From Burkholderiaceae bacterium (GTDB taxonomy: Bacteria; Pseudomonadota; Gammaproteobacteria; Burkholderiales; Burkholderiaceae_B), in the NCBI GenBank assembly GCA_017857895.1, contig JAFMCG010000003.1, positions 1 to 52,789 on the forward strand: a stretch of DNA of 52,789 nucleotides, read 5' to 3'. Positions 17,034-26,456 of the stretch are shown here, one piece after another; the first letter of the stretch is position 1; each line of letters opens with the position of its first letter. A program made the translations under genes and the position numbers. Below the pieces are notes generated by a model. That model did no database searches. It saw only the letters and a program-made list of their open reading frames with translations, and was not told the origin of the DNA.

Positions 17034-18550
17034 GCGGCGACCACCGGAATACCGATACTTTTACCGGCCCATTCTTTTGGGCCGGTTTCGTGTACTGACG
17101 TGCCTTTGGCGTCAACAGCAACCGTGACCGGCATGTCAACCACATCGAACTCATAAATGGCTTCCATGCCGAGGTCTTCAAACGCCACCACTTTAGCGCC
17201 ACGAATGGCCTTAGAAACCAAGTAAGCCGCGCCTCCCACCGCCATCAAATAAGCCGACTGGTGTTTGGCGATCGACTCAATGGCCACTGGCCCACGCTCA
17301 GCCTTACCAACCATGGCAATCAAACCGGTTTGGGCCAACATCATCTCAGTGAATTTGTCCATCCGAGTTGAGGTCGTGGGGCCTGCGGGTCCAACCACTT
17401 CGTCACGCACGGGATCGACAGGTCCAACATAGTAAATCATCCGATTGGTGAAGTCCACGGGTGGCTTCTCACCTTTGGCCAGCATGTCCTGGATGCGTTT
17501 ATGCGCCGCATCACGACCTGTCAACATCTTTCCAGACAACAACAAGGTTTGCCCAGGCTGCCAACTGGCCACCTGCGCTTTGGTCAAATGATTTAAGTCC
17601 ACTGGCAGGGAAGCTTTGTAGTCAGGCGCCCAGTTCACATCAGGCCAATCAGACAAGGAGGGGCGTTTTAACTGGACTGGACCCGAACCATCAAGCACAA
17701 AATGCGCGTGCCGTGTGGCCGCACAATTCGGAATCATGGCCACTGGCTTAGACGCAGCATGGGTCGCGAAGGTGTTGATCTTGACATCAAGCACCGTGGT
17801 CAAACCACCCAAGCCTTGAGCGCCAATACCCAACGCGTTCACTTTTTCATAAATCTCAATGCGCAACTCTTCCAGTGGCGTCTTGGGGCCGCGAATGAGT
17901 AATTCGTGCATATCCAAATCTTCCATCAGCGAATGCTTGGCCATCAACACGGCCTTCTCTGCCGTGCCGCCAACTCCGATACCCAACATACCCGGTGGGC
18001 ACCAGCCAGCACCCATGGTTGGCACGGTCTTTAAGACCCAGTCAACGATCGAATCACTCGGGTTCAACATTGCCAATTTGGATTTGTTTTCAGAGCCGCC
18101 GCCCTTAGAGGCGACTTGCACCTCAACAGTGTCGCCTTGCACCAACTCAATTGAGAGCACACAGGGCGTGTTGTCTTTGGTGTTCTTACGCGCAAAAATC
18201 GGGTCATCTAATACCGATGCCCGCAATGGATTATCGGGATTGAGGTAACCGCGACGCACGCCCTCATCGCACAAAGACTGCAAATCACGCTGGGTATCAA
18301 AGCGCACGCCCATGCCGATTTTTAAAAACACGTTAACGATGCCAGTGTCCTGGCAAATGGGGCGTCGCCCTTCGGCACAGAGCTTAGAGTTGGTCAGGAT
18401 CTGAGCCATCGCATCTTTAGCAGCTGGACTTTGTTCACGCTCGTAGGCTCGGGCCAGATGCGCGATGTAATCGGCCGGATGGTAGTAGCTGATGAATTGA
18501 ATCGCATCAGCGATCGATTCGATCAAATCATCTTCCTTAATAACCGTCAT
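17030..18550 (-). CDS. Class I fumarate hydratase (iron-sulfur; possible mesaconase)
   Basis: Class I fumarases are oxygen-sensitive [4Fe-4S] enzymes that hydrate fumarate to L-malate; several also hydrate mesaconate to (S)-citramalate. The 506-residue protein fuses the alpha part (1 to about 290) and the beta part (about 300-506). Likely cluster ligands are C66 in ICQDTG, C184 in GWCPPGMLG and C276 in NCAATRHAHF. Other family blocks are SKGGGSENKSK, GPAGPTTSTRMDKFTE and KAIRGAKVVAFEDLGMEA. An AAAAGGAAA ribosome binding site precedes the ATG. Its place beside two CoA-transferases and a mesaconyl-CoA-hydratase-like gene fits a C5-dicarboxylate role as well as a TCA-cycle role. Confidence 0.94.
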   Translation of the reverse strand: MTVIKEDDLIESIADAIQFISYYHPADYIAHLARAYEREQSPAAKDAMAQILTNSKLCAEGRRPICQDTGIVNVFLKIGMGVRFDTQRDLQSLCDEGVRRGYLNPDNPLRASVLDDPIFARKNTKDNTPCVLSIELVQGDTVEVQVASKGGGSENKSKLAMLNPSDSIVDWVLKTVPTMGAGWCPPGMLGIGVGGTAEKAVLMAKHSLMEDLDMHELLIRGPKTPLEELRIEIYEKVNALGIGAQGLGGLTTVLDVKINTFATHAASKPVAMIPNCAATRHAHFVLDGSGPVQLKRPSLSDWPDVNWAPDYKASLPVDLNHLTKAQVASWQPGQTLLLSGKMLTGRDAAHKRIQDMLAKGEKPPVDFTNRMIYYVGPVDPVRDEVVGPAGPTTSTRMDKFTEMMLAQTGLIAMVGKAERGPVAIESIAKHQSAYLMAVGGAAYLVSKAIRGAKVVAFEDLGMEAIYEFDVVDMPVTVAVDAKGTSVHETGPKEWAGKSIGIPVVAA

Positions 18551-18591
18551 GACTATTTCCTTTTATTCTAAAAAAATCGAATCATCAGTAT

Positions 18592-18618
18592 CAAACAAAC
18601 CAAACAAACCAGACAAAC
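18592..18618. repeat. Three tandem 9-bp units between the crotonase and fumarase genes
   Basis: CAAACAAAC occurs at 18592-18600 and 18601-18609, then CAGACAAAC at 18610-18618. Two units are identical and the third has one change. The array lies in the short gap upstream of the fumarase start, in the leader if the gene is transcribed with the crotonase. A simple slippage-prone minisatellite is the likeliest explanation. Confidence 0.7.
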
Positions 18619-18630
18619 CGGTTACCCATG

Positions 18631-19398
18631 CTACTGACCGCGCCAGACAGGTGCACGCTTTTGCGCAAAAGCCAGCGCCCCTTCTTTGGCATCTTGCGAG
18701 GCCACAATTTTTTCCATGAAGGGCACTTGTTTGGCAAACATCTCGTCTTGTGACCAATCGAGCCCTTGGTTCACCACTTGCTTAGAGAGCTGAACAGCCA
18801 AAGGCCCATTGGCGGCTATTTTCTGTGCCAACACGCGCGCCTCTGCCAGTGCTTGGCCGGGCTCAGTTAACGTGTTGATCAGGCCAAAAGCGTGCATACG
18901 CGCTGCCGTCATGTGCTCACCAGTCAAGATCGCTTCCATGGCCACGTGGTAGGGCAAACGTTGTGGTAAGCGCAGCAAACCACCCGCACCCGCAATCAAA
19001 CCGCGCTTGACCTCGGGCAAGCCAAACATGGCCGTGTTGGCGGCCACCACCAAATCGCAAGCCAAGACCATTTCAAAACCACCAGCCAGCGCGTAGCCCT
19101 CAACGGCAGCGATCAACGGTTTAACGGGTGGTTGCTCAGTGAATCCAGCAAACCCCCGACCTGGCACGCGGGGACGGCGCCCTGAAGCGGCAAAGTCCTT
19201 CAAGTCCATGCCCGCACTGAAATGACCACCCTCGCCTGTCAGCACACCGATGCGAATCGTGTCATCGCTATCGAGCTGCTCAAACGCACCAGCCAAGGCC
19301 TGCGCACAGTCAAAATTAATCGCGTTGCGCGCTTCGGGGCGATTAAGGCGAATAATCAGTACCGCGCCGTCTTGCTCTGTTGTGACCAAATCACTCAT
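18631..19398 (-). CDS. Crotonase-family enoyl-CoA hydratase
   Basis: The 255-residue product is a crotonase-fold enzyme with both acid residues expected of an enoyl-CoA hydratase: E109 in AGGFEMV and E129 in LPEVKRG. The oxyanion-hole blocks HFSAGMDLKDF and ALAGGFE are intact, and KRAPVWRGQ ends the protein. ATG at 19398 gives the normal N-terminus (MSDLVTTEQDGAVLII). An in-frame start 26 codons further out is possible but lacks family similarity. A GGGGGCAGC stretch precedes the chosen start. It lies upstream of the fumarase gene in the same direction and may share its transcript. Syn hydration of an enoyl-CoA is likely; the substrate is unknown. Confidence 0.85.
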   Translation of the reverse strand: MSDLVTTEQDGAVLIIRLNRPEARNAINFDCAQALAGAFEQLDSDDTIRIGVLTGEGGHFSAGMDLKDFAASGRRPRVPGRGFAGFTEQPPVKPLIAAVEGYALAGGFEMVLACDLVVAANTAMFGLPEVKRGLIAGAGGLLRLPQRLPYHVAMEAILTGEHMTAARMHAFGLINTLTEPGQALAEARVLAQKIAANGPLAVQLSKQVVNQGLDWSQDEMFAKQVPFMEKIVASQDAKEGALAFAQKRAPVWRGQ

Positions 19399-19583
19399 TG
19401 CTGCCCCCAAAATATATCGCATCTGGCTATCATTTAACGCCAGCGTCGTAGCCTCAATCATAGGCGATTCAATCACCTGCTGTCGCCAAGAGACAGGAAC
19501 CGACGGTTGGCTGCCGGGTCGCGCTAAAATGTCCTATTGTTCCTTAAAGCACGTTGGCAACACCGACTAGGCAAACGTTACCC

Positions 19584-20483
19584 ATGATCACTTTTCAGCA
19601 AATCATCCTGCGACTGCAGCAATACTGGGATCAGCAAGGCTGCGCCCTGCTCCAGCCTTACGACATGGAAGTTGGTGCCGGCACGTCACACACAGCCACT
19701 TTTTTGCGTGCCATTGGACCCGAGCCTTGGCGGGCTGCCTATGTGCAACCCTCGCGCCGTCCTAAAGACGGTCGTTACGGTGAAAACCCCAATCGTTTGC
19801 AACATTACTACCAATTCCAAGTGGTTCTCAAACCTGCACCACCTGACATCTTTGATCTTTACATTGGCTCACTCAAAGCCATCGGCGTTGATCCCCTGGT
19901 CCACGACATCCGTTTTGTTGAAGACGACTGGGAAAACCCAACACTGGGCGCTTGGGGCTTAGGCTGGGAAGTCTGGCTCAATGGCATGGAAGTGACCCAA
20001 TTCACCTACTTTCAGCAAGTGGGCGGTTTGGACTGCACACCGACCACAGGTGAAATCACTTACGGTCTAGAACGCTTGGCCATGTACTTACAAGGCGTCG
20101 AAAGCGTTTATGACCTTGTGTGGACCGAACGGGACGGCCAGACGTTGACTTACCGCGACGTCTTTCACCAAAACGAAGTGGAACAATCGACTTACAACTT
20201 TGAGCACGCCAATGCCGCCGTGCTGTTTGGCCACTTCGATGACTATGAAGCACAGGCCAAAGCATTGATGACCGTACCGTTGGCATTACCCGCTTACGAA
20301 GCCACCCTCAAAGCAGCCCACACTTTTAACTTGCTAGACGCCAGAGGCGCCATCAGCGTGACCGAACGCGCTGCCTACATTGGTCGCATCAGGAACTTGT
20401 CGCGCACCGTGGCGCAGGCCTATTTTGATTCCCGTGAGGCACTCGGCTTCCCGATGCTTAAAACGGTTGGGAGCCAGCCATGA
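19584..20483 (+). CDS. glyQ: Glycyl-tRNA synthetase alpha subunit
   Basis: GlyQ is the catalytic alpha subunit of the alpha2beta2 bacterial glycyl-tRNA synthetase. The 299-residue product matches the family closely: [52 protein letters not shown] and [18 protein letters not shown] (each within one conserved block). ATG at 19584 (MITFQQ) is the standard start; an in-frame start at 19554 is not supported. The stop overlaps the glyS start (ATGA). The preceding gap of about 185 bp contains no clear consensus promoter that could be identified by eye. Confidence 0.97.
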   Translation: MITFQQIILRLQQYWDQQGCALLQPYDMEVGAGTSHTATFLRAIGPEPWRAAYVQPSRRPKDGRYGENPNRLQHYYQFQVVLKPAPPDIFDLYIGSLKAIGVDPLVHDIRFVEDDWENPTLGAWGLGWEVWLNGMEVTQFTYFQQVGGLDCTPTTGEITYGLERLAMYLQGVESVYDLVWTERDGQTLTYRDVFHQNEVEQSTYNFEHANAAVLFGHFDDYEAQAKALMTVPLALPAYEATLKAAHTFNLLDARGAISVTERAAYIGRIRNLSRTVAQAYFDSREALGFPMLKTVGSQP

Positions 20484-22642
20484 GCACCCCAAACATTTCC
20501 AACACCACAAATCACGAATCCCTGTTGGTTGAGCTACAAACTGAGGAGTTGCCACCCAAGTCCCTTAAACGCTTGAGCGAGACCTTTGCCCAAGCCTTGA
20601 GCCAACACTTGGTTGATAAAGGCCTGCTGAGTGCGGATAGTGTCATCACACCACTGGCCACGCCTCGCCGTTTGGCAGTACACATCACCGCAGTCGCGCA
20701 AGCGGCCGCTGATCAAGCGTATACAGAAAAGCTCATGCCCGTAAAAGTAGGCCTTGACGAGAACGGGCAGGCGACACCAGCGCTCTTAAAAAAGCTCGCT
20801 GCCAAGGGACTTGAACATTTAGACGTTGGGTCACTTCAAACCATTGATGATGGCAAACAGCCCTACCTAGTGGCTTCAGGCACCGCACCGGGCGCGCGCT
20901 TGGCCAATACAGTCGACGCCGCACTCGCCGCTGCCCTTCAAGCCTTGCCCATCCCAAAGGTCATGCGCTATCAACTCGCCGATGGCCAGACGTCAGTTAG
21001 CTTTGTTCGGCCCGCACACGGTTTGATTATTTTGCACGGTGACAAAATCGTCGCGGGGCACACGCTTGGCCTTACCGCCAATCGAATCACGCTCGGCCAC
21101 CGCTTCTTAGCAACTCAGCCGCTTAGCATTGCGTCAGCCGACCGCTATGTCTCGCAACTGGCTACTGAGGGCCATGTGACAGCCAGTTTTACTGCGCGTC
21201 GAGCGCTCATCGAGGCCAGCCTGCTTGCCAAGGCTGCCGAGCTAGGTGCCTGCCTTGGCCAAGACCCCGAAGTTGAATCGCTTCTGGACGAAGTCACGTC
21301 CTTGGTTGAGGCGCCAGCGGTTTATGTCGGCGCTTTTGAGCCACGTTTTCTTGAGGTGCCGCAAGAGTGTTTGATTTTGACCATGCGCTTGAATCAAAAG
21401 TACTTCCCTTTGTTTAATCCTGAGACGGGTCGCTTAACGCACCAGTTCTTGATTGTCAGCAACATGCCGATTGCCGATCCATCGGCGATCATCACCGGTA
21501 ACGAGCGCGTCATTCGCCCTCGATTGGCCGATGCCGAGTTCTTCTACCTCACCGACAAACGCCAGCCCCTGATCGATCGGGTGTCAGCCCTTGATACCAT
21601 CGTCTACCACAACAAGCTAGGCACGCAACGCGCACGCATTGAGCGATTCCGTCAAATCGTCGCTTGGTTAGCCCAAGCACTCGACACCAGTGGCGCTGAC
21701 GCTGATCGAGCAGCGCTCCTTGCCAAGGCTGATTTAACGACCTTAATGGTGGGCGAATTTCCTGAGTTGCAAGGCGTGATGGGTAGCTATTACGCACGCG
21801 CCGATGGCGAATCAAAAGCGGTGATCAACGCCATTGAGCGGCAATACCAAATCCGTTGGCACGCCCCCGTGACTGAGTCCGACATGGCTGGCACAATACT
21901 TTTCATGGCGGAGCGTGCCGAGACATTGGTGGGTATCTGGGGCATTGGTTTGGCCCCCACGGGTGAGCGCGACCCCTTTGGCTTACGCCGTGCCGCACTC
22001 AGTTTGATCAGTGCCTTTGAGCAACTAATTGCCGGTGGCCACCTGCCGTTGTCGATGCAAACCAACCTAACTCTTGAAAACCTATTGGCTGCTGCGCGGG
22101 CGAGTTTTGGTGACGCCTTGAATTTGTTACCCGATACAGTGACTGATGTCGCGCAGTTTGTGCGTGAGCGTTATCGCAACCAACTGCTCGGTCAGCATGC
22201 CCGTGAGGCCATCGAAGCGGTATTTGCACTAGACCCACCGCTGCACCAGATCGAGGCCCGTATTCAAGCCGCCGAGGCTTTTATGCAAACGCCCGAGGCG
22301 CCCAGCTTGGCTGCTGCCAATAAACGTATCGGCAACCTCCTCAAAAAAGCGAGCGATTTACCGGCCGCTTTAAACCCAACTGCTTTGCAAGAAGACGCTG
22401 AAAAGACACTGCTCAAACAAATTCAGTCGATCGCACCAATTGTTGATCAGTTTGTGGGAGCGGGTGAATACGGCCAAGCGCTCAGCACGCTGGCGACCCT
22501 CAAAGCGCCTGTGGATCGGTTTTTTGACGAAATCATGGTGATGGCTGATGACCTCGAAATCAGACGCCAGCGCTTGGCATTGCTGTCAAACTTGCATCGT
22601 TTGATGAATCAAGTCGCCGATATTTCAAGGCTGGTGGCGTGA
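20480..22642 (+). CDS. glyS: Glycyl-tRNA synthetase beta subunit
   Basis: GlyS recognises the tRNA and completes the alpha2beta2 glycyl-tRNA synthetase. The 720-residue product has the N-terminal [28 protein letters not shown] and [31 protein letters not shown] and the HD-type block [17 protein letters not shown] follow. The DALR-like anticodon-binding C-terminus includes [11 protein letters not shown]. The start overlaps the glyQ stop (ATGA) and the stop overlaps the gmhB GTG start (GTGA), so translation of all three is likely coupled. Length and order are normal. Confidence 0.97.
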   Translation: MSTPNISNTTNHESLLVELQTEELPPKSLKRLSETFAQALSQHLVDKGLLSADSVITPLATPRRLAVHITAVAQAAADQAYTEKLMPVKVGLDENGQATPALLKKLAAKGLEHLDVGSLQTIDDGKQPYLVASGTAPGARLANTVDAALAAALQALPIPKVMRYQLADGQTSVSFVRPAHGLIILHGDKIVAGHTLGLTANRITLGHRFLATQPLSIASADRYVSQLATEGHVTASFTARRALIEASLLAKAAELGACLGQDPEVESLLDEVTSLVEAPAVYVGAFEPRFLEVPQECLILTMRLNQKYFPLFNPETGRLTHQFLIVSNMPIADPSAIITGNERVIRPRLADAEFFYLTDKRQPLIDRVSALDTIVYHNKLGTQRARIERFRQIVAWLAQALDTSGADADRAALLAKADLTTLMVGEFPELQGVMGSYYARADGESKAVINAIERQYQIRWHAPVTESDMAGTILFMAERAETLVGIWGIGLAPTGERDPFGLRRAALSLISAFEQLIAGGHLPLSMQTNLTLENLLAAARASFGDALNLLPDTVTDVAQFVRERYRNQLLGQHAREAIEAVFALDPPLHQIEARIQAAEAFMQTPEAPSLAAANKRIGNLLKKASDLPAALNPTALQEDAEKTLLKQIQSIAPIVDQFVGAGEYGQALSTLATLKAPVDRFFDEIMVMADDLEIRRQRLALLSNLHRLMNQVADISRLVA

Positions 22643-23187
22643 AACTCATCATTCTCGACCGCGATGGCGTGATCAATCAGGATAGTCCAGACTACATCAA
22701 GCACCCTGACGAATGGTTGCCCATTGAAGGTAGCCTCGCGGCCATTGCCAAACTACACCAAGCGGGCTGGAAGGTTGTGGTGGCCTCGAACCAATCAGGC
22801 TTGGCCCGTGGTTTTTTTGATGCGGCAACGTTACATGCCATGCATCAGAAATGTCTGCAATTGCTAGCCCCCATGGGCGGCACCATCGATGCTTTCTTTG
22901 TCTGCCCGCACGGCCCCGACGACAACTGCCATTGCCGCAAACCCGCGACCGGTCTTTTTGAAGACATCAGCAAACGTTTTGATTCGTCACTGGCCAACGT
23001 GCCCGCTGTGGGTGACTCGTTGCGCGATCTGCAGGCCGCCTCAAGTATGGGCTGCCAGCCGTGGCTGGTTTTGACCGGCAACGGTGTCAAGACTGAGTCA
23101 AACCCAGATTTACCCGCAGGCACCCGCGTGGCACAAGACCTCGCGCAAGTCGTCGAACAACTGCTTGCTCAAACAGAAGGCGCATGA
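22639..23187 (+). CDS. gmhB: D-glycero-beta-D-manno-heptose-1,7-bisphosphate 7-phosphatase
   Basis: GmhB removes the C7 phosphate in ADP-heptose synthesis for the LPS core. The 182-residue HAD phosphatase has the nucleophile and acid pair D7/D9 in LDRDGVINQD, VVASNQSGLARG, and the zinc-binding loop with C89, H91, C97 and C99 (CPHGPDDNCHCRKP). GDSLRDLQAA supplies the last HAD motif. The GTG start overlaps the glyS stop and the stop overlaps the plsC start (ATGA). Placement between glyS and an acyltransferase is the usual order in betaproteobacteria. Confidence 0.94.
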   Translation: MKLIILDRDGVINQDSPDYIKHPDEWLPIEGSLAAIAKLHQAGWKVVVASNQSGLARGFFDAATLHAMHQKCLQLLAPMGGTIDAFFVCPHGPDDNCHCRKPATGLFEDISKRFDSSLANVPAVGDSLRDLQAASSMGCQPWLVLTGNGVKTESNPDLPAGTRVAQDLAQVVEQLLAQTEGA

Positions 23188-23915
23188 TGGCTTGGCTTCG
23201 CGCATCACTTTATTACCTATTCTTGACCATCACGGTCATCCCTTACGCGTTTTTGTGTTTGCTCTGCGCGCCCTTGCCTTTGCACTGGCGCTATCGCATC
23301 ACCATGGGTTGGCCACGCTTGGCCACTTGGGGCGCACGCGTCTTTTGCGGGGTCCGTTGGCAAGTCGAAGGCACAGAAAACCTGATCGATGGCCCCGCCG
23401 TGGTTTTGGCTAAGCACCAGTCGGCTTGGGAAACATTGTTTTTACCCAGCCACCTGCCCCGTGAAGTTTGCTTTGTATACAAACGCGAATTACACCGGAT
23501 TCCTTTTTTTGGCTGGGGCTTGGCGCTTTTGCGCATGATTCCCATTGATCGCGCCAAAGGCAAAGAGGCCTTTGAACAAGTGGTTCAAATCGGCCAACAA
23601 CGCCTAGACGAAGGCCGTTGGCCCATCCTCTTTCCTGAGGGCACTCGGATTGCGCCAGGCAAAATGGGGCGCTTTAAAATGGGCGGTGCTTTACTCGCGA
23701 TTCGCACCAATAGCCCTGTTATTCCCATCGCGCACAATGCCGGGGAATGCTGGCCGCGTCACGCCTTTACCAAGAAACCCGGGTTGATTACCGTACGAAT
23801 TGGAGCACCCATCTCGCCCGAGGGGCTCACGCCTGAGGCATTGAATGACAAAGTATCGGCTTGGATAGAAGCCGAAATGAAGTCGCTCAACCCAGAACGC
23901 TTTCGTCAACCGTGA
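23184..23915 (+). CDS. plsC: 1-acyl-sn-glycerol-3-phosphate acyltransferase
   Basis: This membrane-bound enzyme acylates lysophosphatidic acid to phosphatidic acid. The 243-residue product has an N-terminal hydrophobic segment (about 8-30). Motif I is KHQSAWET, with H78 and E83 where the generic HX4D motif has Asp. The block KRELHRIPFFGWGL and the substrate-binding LFPEGTR (149-155) follow. The Glu variant of motif I looks normal for proteobacterial relatives of this type. It starts on the gmhB stop codon (ATGATG) and lies 10 bp before the metalloprotease gene. An ornithine-lipid or other lyso-lipid acyltransferase is a less likely alternative. Confidence 0.9.
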   Translation: MMAWLRASLYYLFLTITVIPYAFLCLLCAPLPLHWRYRITMGWPRLATWGARVFCGVRWQVEGTENLIDGPAVVLAKHQSAWETLFLPSHLPREVCFVYKRELHRIPFFGWGLALLRMIPIDRAKGKEAFEQVVQIGQQRLDEGRWPILFPEGTRIAPGKMGRFKMGGALLAIRTNSPVIPIAHNAGECWPRHAFTKKPGLITVRIGAPISPEGLTPEALNDKVSAWIEAEMKSLNPERFRQP

Positions 23916-23925
23916 CACACCGACA

Positions 23926-24753
23926 ATGACCCAACAACTGTCGTTTGACCTGGATGCCGCACCTTCGCTGACGCCCAAGCGTTCGCCGGAAATCGGGGCG
24001 CACGATCGTTGCGTTATTCATCACGGTGTTACTGTGCCGTACCGGCTTCATCGCTCACGCCGGCGGTCAATCGGCCTGACAGTGGGCGATGATGGTTTGC
24101 GCGTCACCGCACCTTCTTGGGTATCCTTGCGCCACATTGATGAGGCGGTTATTGAAAAATTTGAGTGGATACAACGCAAGCTACAAGCCATCCACATACG
24201 CCACAAAAAGTTGGCTTTAGTCGCGAGCAATTGGCGCGCTGGCGGCACATTGCCCTATTTAGGTTGCCGCTTGGTGTTGCGCTGTGGCACCGCCCCTGAA
24301 CAACCAAATCCAGCTGCCGTCTGGTTTGAGGGCGATCCTGATGCACCACAGGTCAACCAAGCCCTTTGGCTGCCCTTGCCTGAGGATGTCGATAGCGCGC
24401 GTCTGCGCGACTTATCACAGGCTTGGCTGCAGCAACGCGCCAAGGCTTGGTTTGAAAAGCGCTTGGCATATTTCAAGACGACCAGTGGCTTAGGCCCTAG
24501 CGCCTGGAAGCTCTCTTCAGCCAATACCCGCTGGGGGACATGCAATAGCGACGGACGCATTCTTTTAAATTGGCGTTTGATTCATTTTGAGCCCGTCGTC
24601 ATCGACTATGTCATTGCCCATGAACTGGCTCATTTGCGCGTAATGAACCATAGCGCTGCGTTTTGGGATGTTTTGCAAACCATCTACCCTGACTACTTAG
24701 CAGGGCACCGTGCCTTGAGTGGTGTTTCGCCCGGTGACATGCCAGCGGTATGA
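23926..24753 (+). CDS. YgjP/SprT-like zinc-dependent metalloprotease
   Basis: The 275-residue product belongs to the YgjP-like (DUF45) metallopeptidase group. The zinc site is HELAH (232-236) with a third ligand at H242 in NHSAAFW. The upstream block SSANTRWGTCNSDGRILLNW and the N-terminal RRRSIGLTVGDDGLRVTAP are typical of the family. No signal peptide is seen, so it is probably cytoplasmic. The substrate is not known. It sits in the glyQS-gmhB-plsC run, 10 bp after plsC and 33 bp before gloA. Confidence 0.88.
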   Translation: MTQQLSFDLDAAPSLTPKRSPEIGAHDRCVIHHGVTVPYRLHRSRRRSIGLTVGDDGLRVTAPSWVSLRHIDEAVIEKFEWIQRKLQAIHIRHKKLALVASNWRAGGTLPYLGCRLVLRCGTAPEQPNPAAVWFEGDPDAPQVNQALWLPLPEDVDSARLRDLSQAWLQQRAKAWFEKRLAYFKTTSGLGPSAWKLSSANTRWGTCNSDGRILLNWRLIHFEPVVIDYVIAHELAHLRVMNHSAAFWDVLQTIYPDYLAGHRALSGVSPGDMPAV

Positions 24754-24786
24754 TGCTTTAAGAATGATTCATATGGAGCCCTAAAG

Positions 24787-25176
24787 ATGAGAATCCTGCA
24801 CACCATGTTGCGAGTCGGTAATCTTGACCACTCGATCGACTTTTACACCAACGTACTCGGCATGCGGCTACTTCGCCGATCCGACTACCCAACGGGTCGC
24901 TTCACCTTGGCGTTTGTGGGCTACCAAGAAGAGTCTGAAGGTGCGGTGATCGAACTGACCCACAATTGGGACACTAACAAATATGATCTCGGCGATGGCT
25001 ATGGTCACATTGCACTTTTGGTACCCGATGCGGCCAGTGCTTGCGATTTGGTTCGCCAAAAAGGCGGCAAGGTGACCCGTGAGGCGGGTCCCATGAAGCA
25101 TGGTTCAACCGTCATTGCCTTTGTTGAAGACCCAGACGGTTACAAAATTGAATTCATTGAACGCAAAACCGCTTAA
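24787..25176 (+). CDS. gloA: Lactoylglutathione lyase (glyoxalase I)
   Basis: GloA isomerises the methylglyoxal-glutathione hemithioacetal to S-lactoylglutathione. The 129-residue protein carries the four metal ligands at H5, E56, H74 and E122, the same numbering as the nickel-type E. coli enzyme. Family blocks include [33 protein letters not shown] and [14 protein letters not shown]. The short form without extra loops suggests a nickel- or cobalt-dependent enzyme. It follows the metalloprotease gene in the same direction. Confidence 0.96.
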   Translation: MRILHTMLRVGNLDHSIDFYTNVLGMRLLRRSDYPTGRFTLAFVGYQEESEGAVIELTHNWDTNKYDLGDGYGHIALLVPDAASACDLVRQKGGKVTREAGPMKHGSTVIAFVEDPDGYKIEFIERKTA

Positions 25177-25203
25177 ACGAATGAATCCTGAGCTGACCTT
25201 GGC

Positions 25204-26439
25204 ATGCTAAACGGTCTCTGGCTTGGTTTCTTTTTGGTGGGTGCCGCCGCTGGTTTGATCCAATGGATTTGGCTAGGCGACGCCGATGTCTTCTCTCGCA
25301 TGGTGGCCAGTCTGTTTGACATGGCCAAACTCTCCGTCAATGTGATGGTGTTATTGTTCGGCACCTTGACGCTCTGGCTCGGTTTGTTGCGCATTGCCGA
25401 GCAAGCGGGTTTGGTGCAAACCTTGGCGCGCTGGCTGGCCCCCTTGTTTGCCCGCTTGATGCCAGAAGTGCCACGCGGTCATCCGGCGCTTGGGCTTATC
25501 ACCATGAACTTTGCGGCCAACGGCTTGGGTCTAGATAACGCCGCCACACCCGTGGGCTTACGGGCCATGCGCGAATTACAAACACTGAACCCCAACCCCC
25601 AAGTCGCGACCAATGCACAGATTCTATTTCTGGTGCTCAACACCTCTTCCCTGACGCTTTTGCCGGTCACTATTTTCATGTATCGCTTGCAGCAAGGGGC
25701 GACAGATCCCACCTTGGTCTTTTTACCGATCTTGCTAGCAACCTGTGCATCCACCATTGCGGGTTTCTTAGCCGTCAGTTGGGTGCAACGACTGCCTTTA
25801 CGTGACCCCGTGGTGCTGCTCTGGTTAGCCGGCACCGCGTTGGTCATGGGATCCATCATGGCGATGGCGGCAACGCTGGCCACAGCCACCTTGGCGCATG
25901 TCTCTAGCCTGGCTGGCAACTTAGTGCTCCTGGGCATCATTGTGCTGTTTTTAACAATAGGTGCCTGGCGAAAAATCCCGGTTTACGAGTCATTTATTGA
26001 TGGCGCTAAACAGGGTTTTGACATTGCCAAAGACTTGTTGCCCTATCTGGTTGCCATGCTTTGTGCGATCGGCCTCTTGCGAGCCTCTGGCGCACTGACC
26101 TTCATGATTGAAGCGATTCGCTGGGGGGTCGAAATCATTGGTGGTGACACGCGCTTTATTGATGCTTTGCCCACGGCTTTCGTCAAACCCTTTTCTGGTA
26201 GTGCCGCCCGTGCCATGATGATCGAAACCATGCAGTTTCATGGCGTTGACAGTTTTGCGGGGCTGCTGGCGGCAACACTCCAAGGCAGTACGGAAACCAC
26301 TTTCTACGTCTTGGCTGTTTACTTTGGGGCGGTGGGAATACAACGTGCGCGCCATGCGGTAGGTTGCGCCCTGTTTGCTGACTTCGCCGGTATTGTGACT
26401 GCCATCCTCGTTTGTTACGCCTTTTTTGGGGCCAGTTAG
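25204..26439 (+). CDS. Fused SpmA-SpmB-like membrane protein (nucleoside-recognition domains)
   Basis: The 411-residue membrane protein joins two halves that resemble spore maturation proteins SpmA and SpmB, each with a nucleoside-recognition (Gate) domain. The first half contains the SpmA-type block ALGLITMNFAANGLGLDNAATPVGL (read in two parts) with NTSSLTLLPVTIF. The second half (from about residue 245) has SFIDGAKQGFDIAKDLLPYLVAML, LPTAFVKPFSGSAARAMM and GSTETTFYVLAVYFG. Many hydrophobic segments are evident. In non-sporulating bacteria the role is unknown; transport or membrane sensing of a small molecule is possible. It lies 28 bp after gloA. Confidence 0.87.
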   Translation: MLNGLWLGFFLVGAAAGLIQWIWLGDADVFSRMVASLFDMAKLSVNVMVLLFGTLTLWLGLLRIAEQAGLVQTLARWLAPLFARLMPEVPRGHPALGLITMNFAANGLGLDNAATPVGLRAMRELQTLNPNPQVATNAQILFLVLNTSSLTLLPVTIFMYRLQQGATDPTLVFLPILLATCASTIAGFLAVSWVQRLPLRDPVVLLWLAGTALVMGSIMAMAATLATATLAHVSSLAGNLVLLGIIVLFLTIGAWRKIPVYESFIDGAKQGFDIAKDLLPYLVAMLCAIGLLRASGALTFMIEAIRWGVEIIGGDTRFIDALPTAFVKPFSGSAARAMMIETMQFHGVDSFAGLLAATLQGSTETTFYVLAVYFGAVGIQRARHAVGCALFADFAGIVTAILVCYAFFGAS

Positions 26440-26456
26440 CGCTGGCCATTTCGCTC

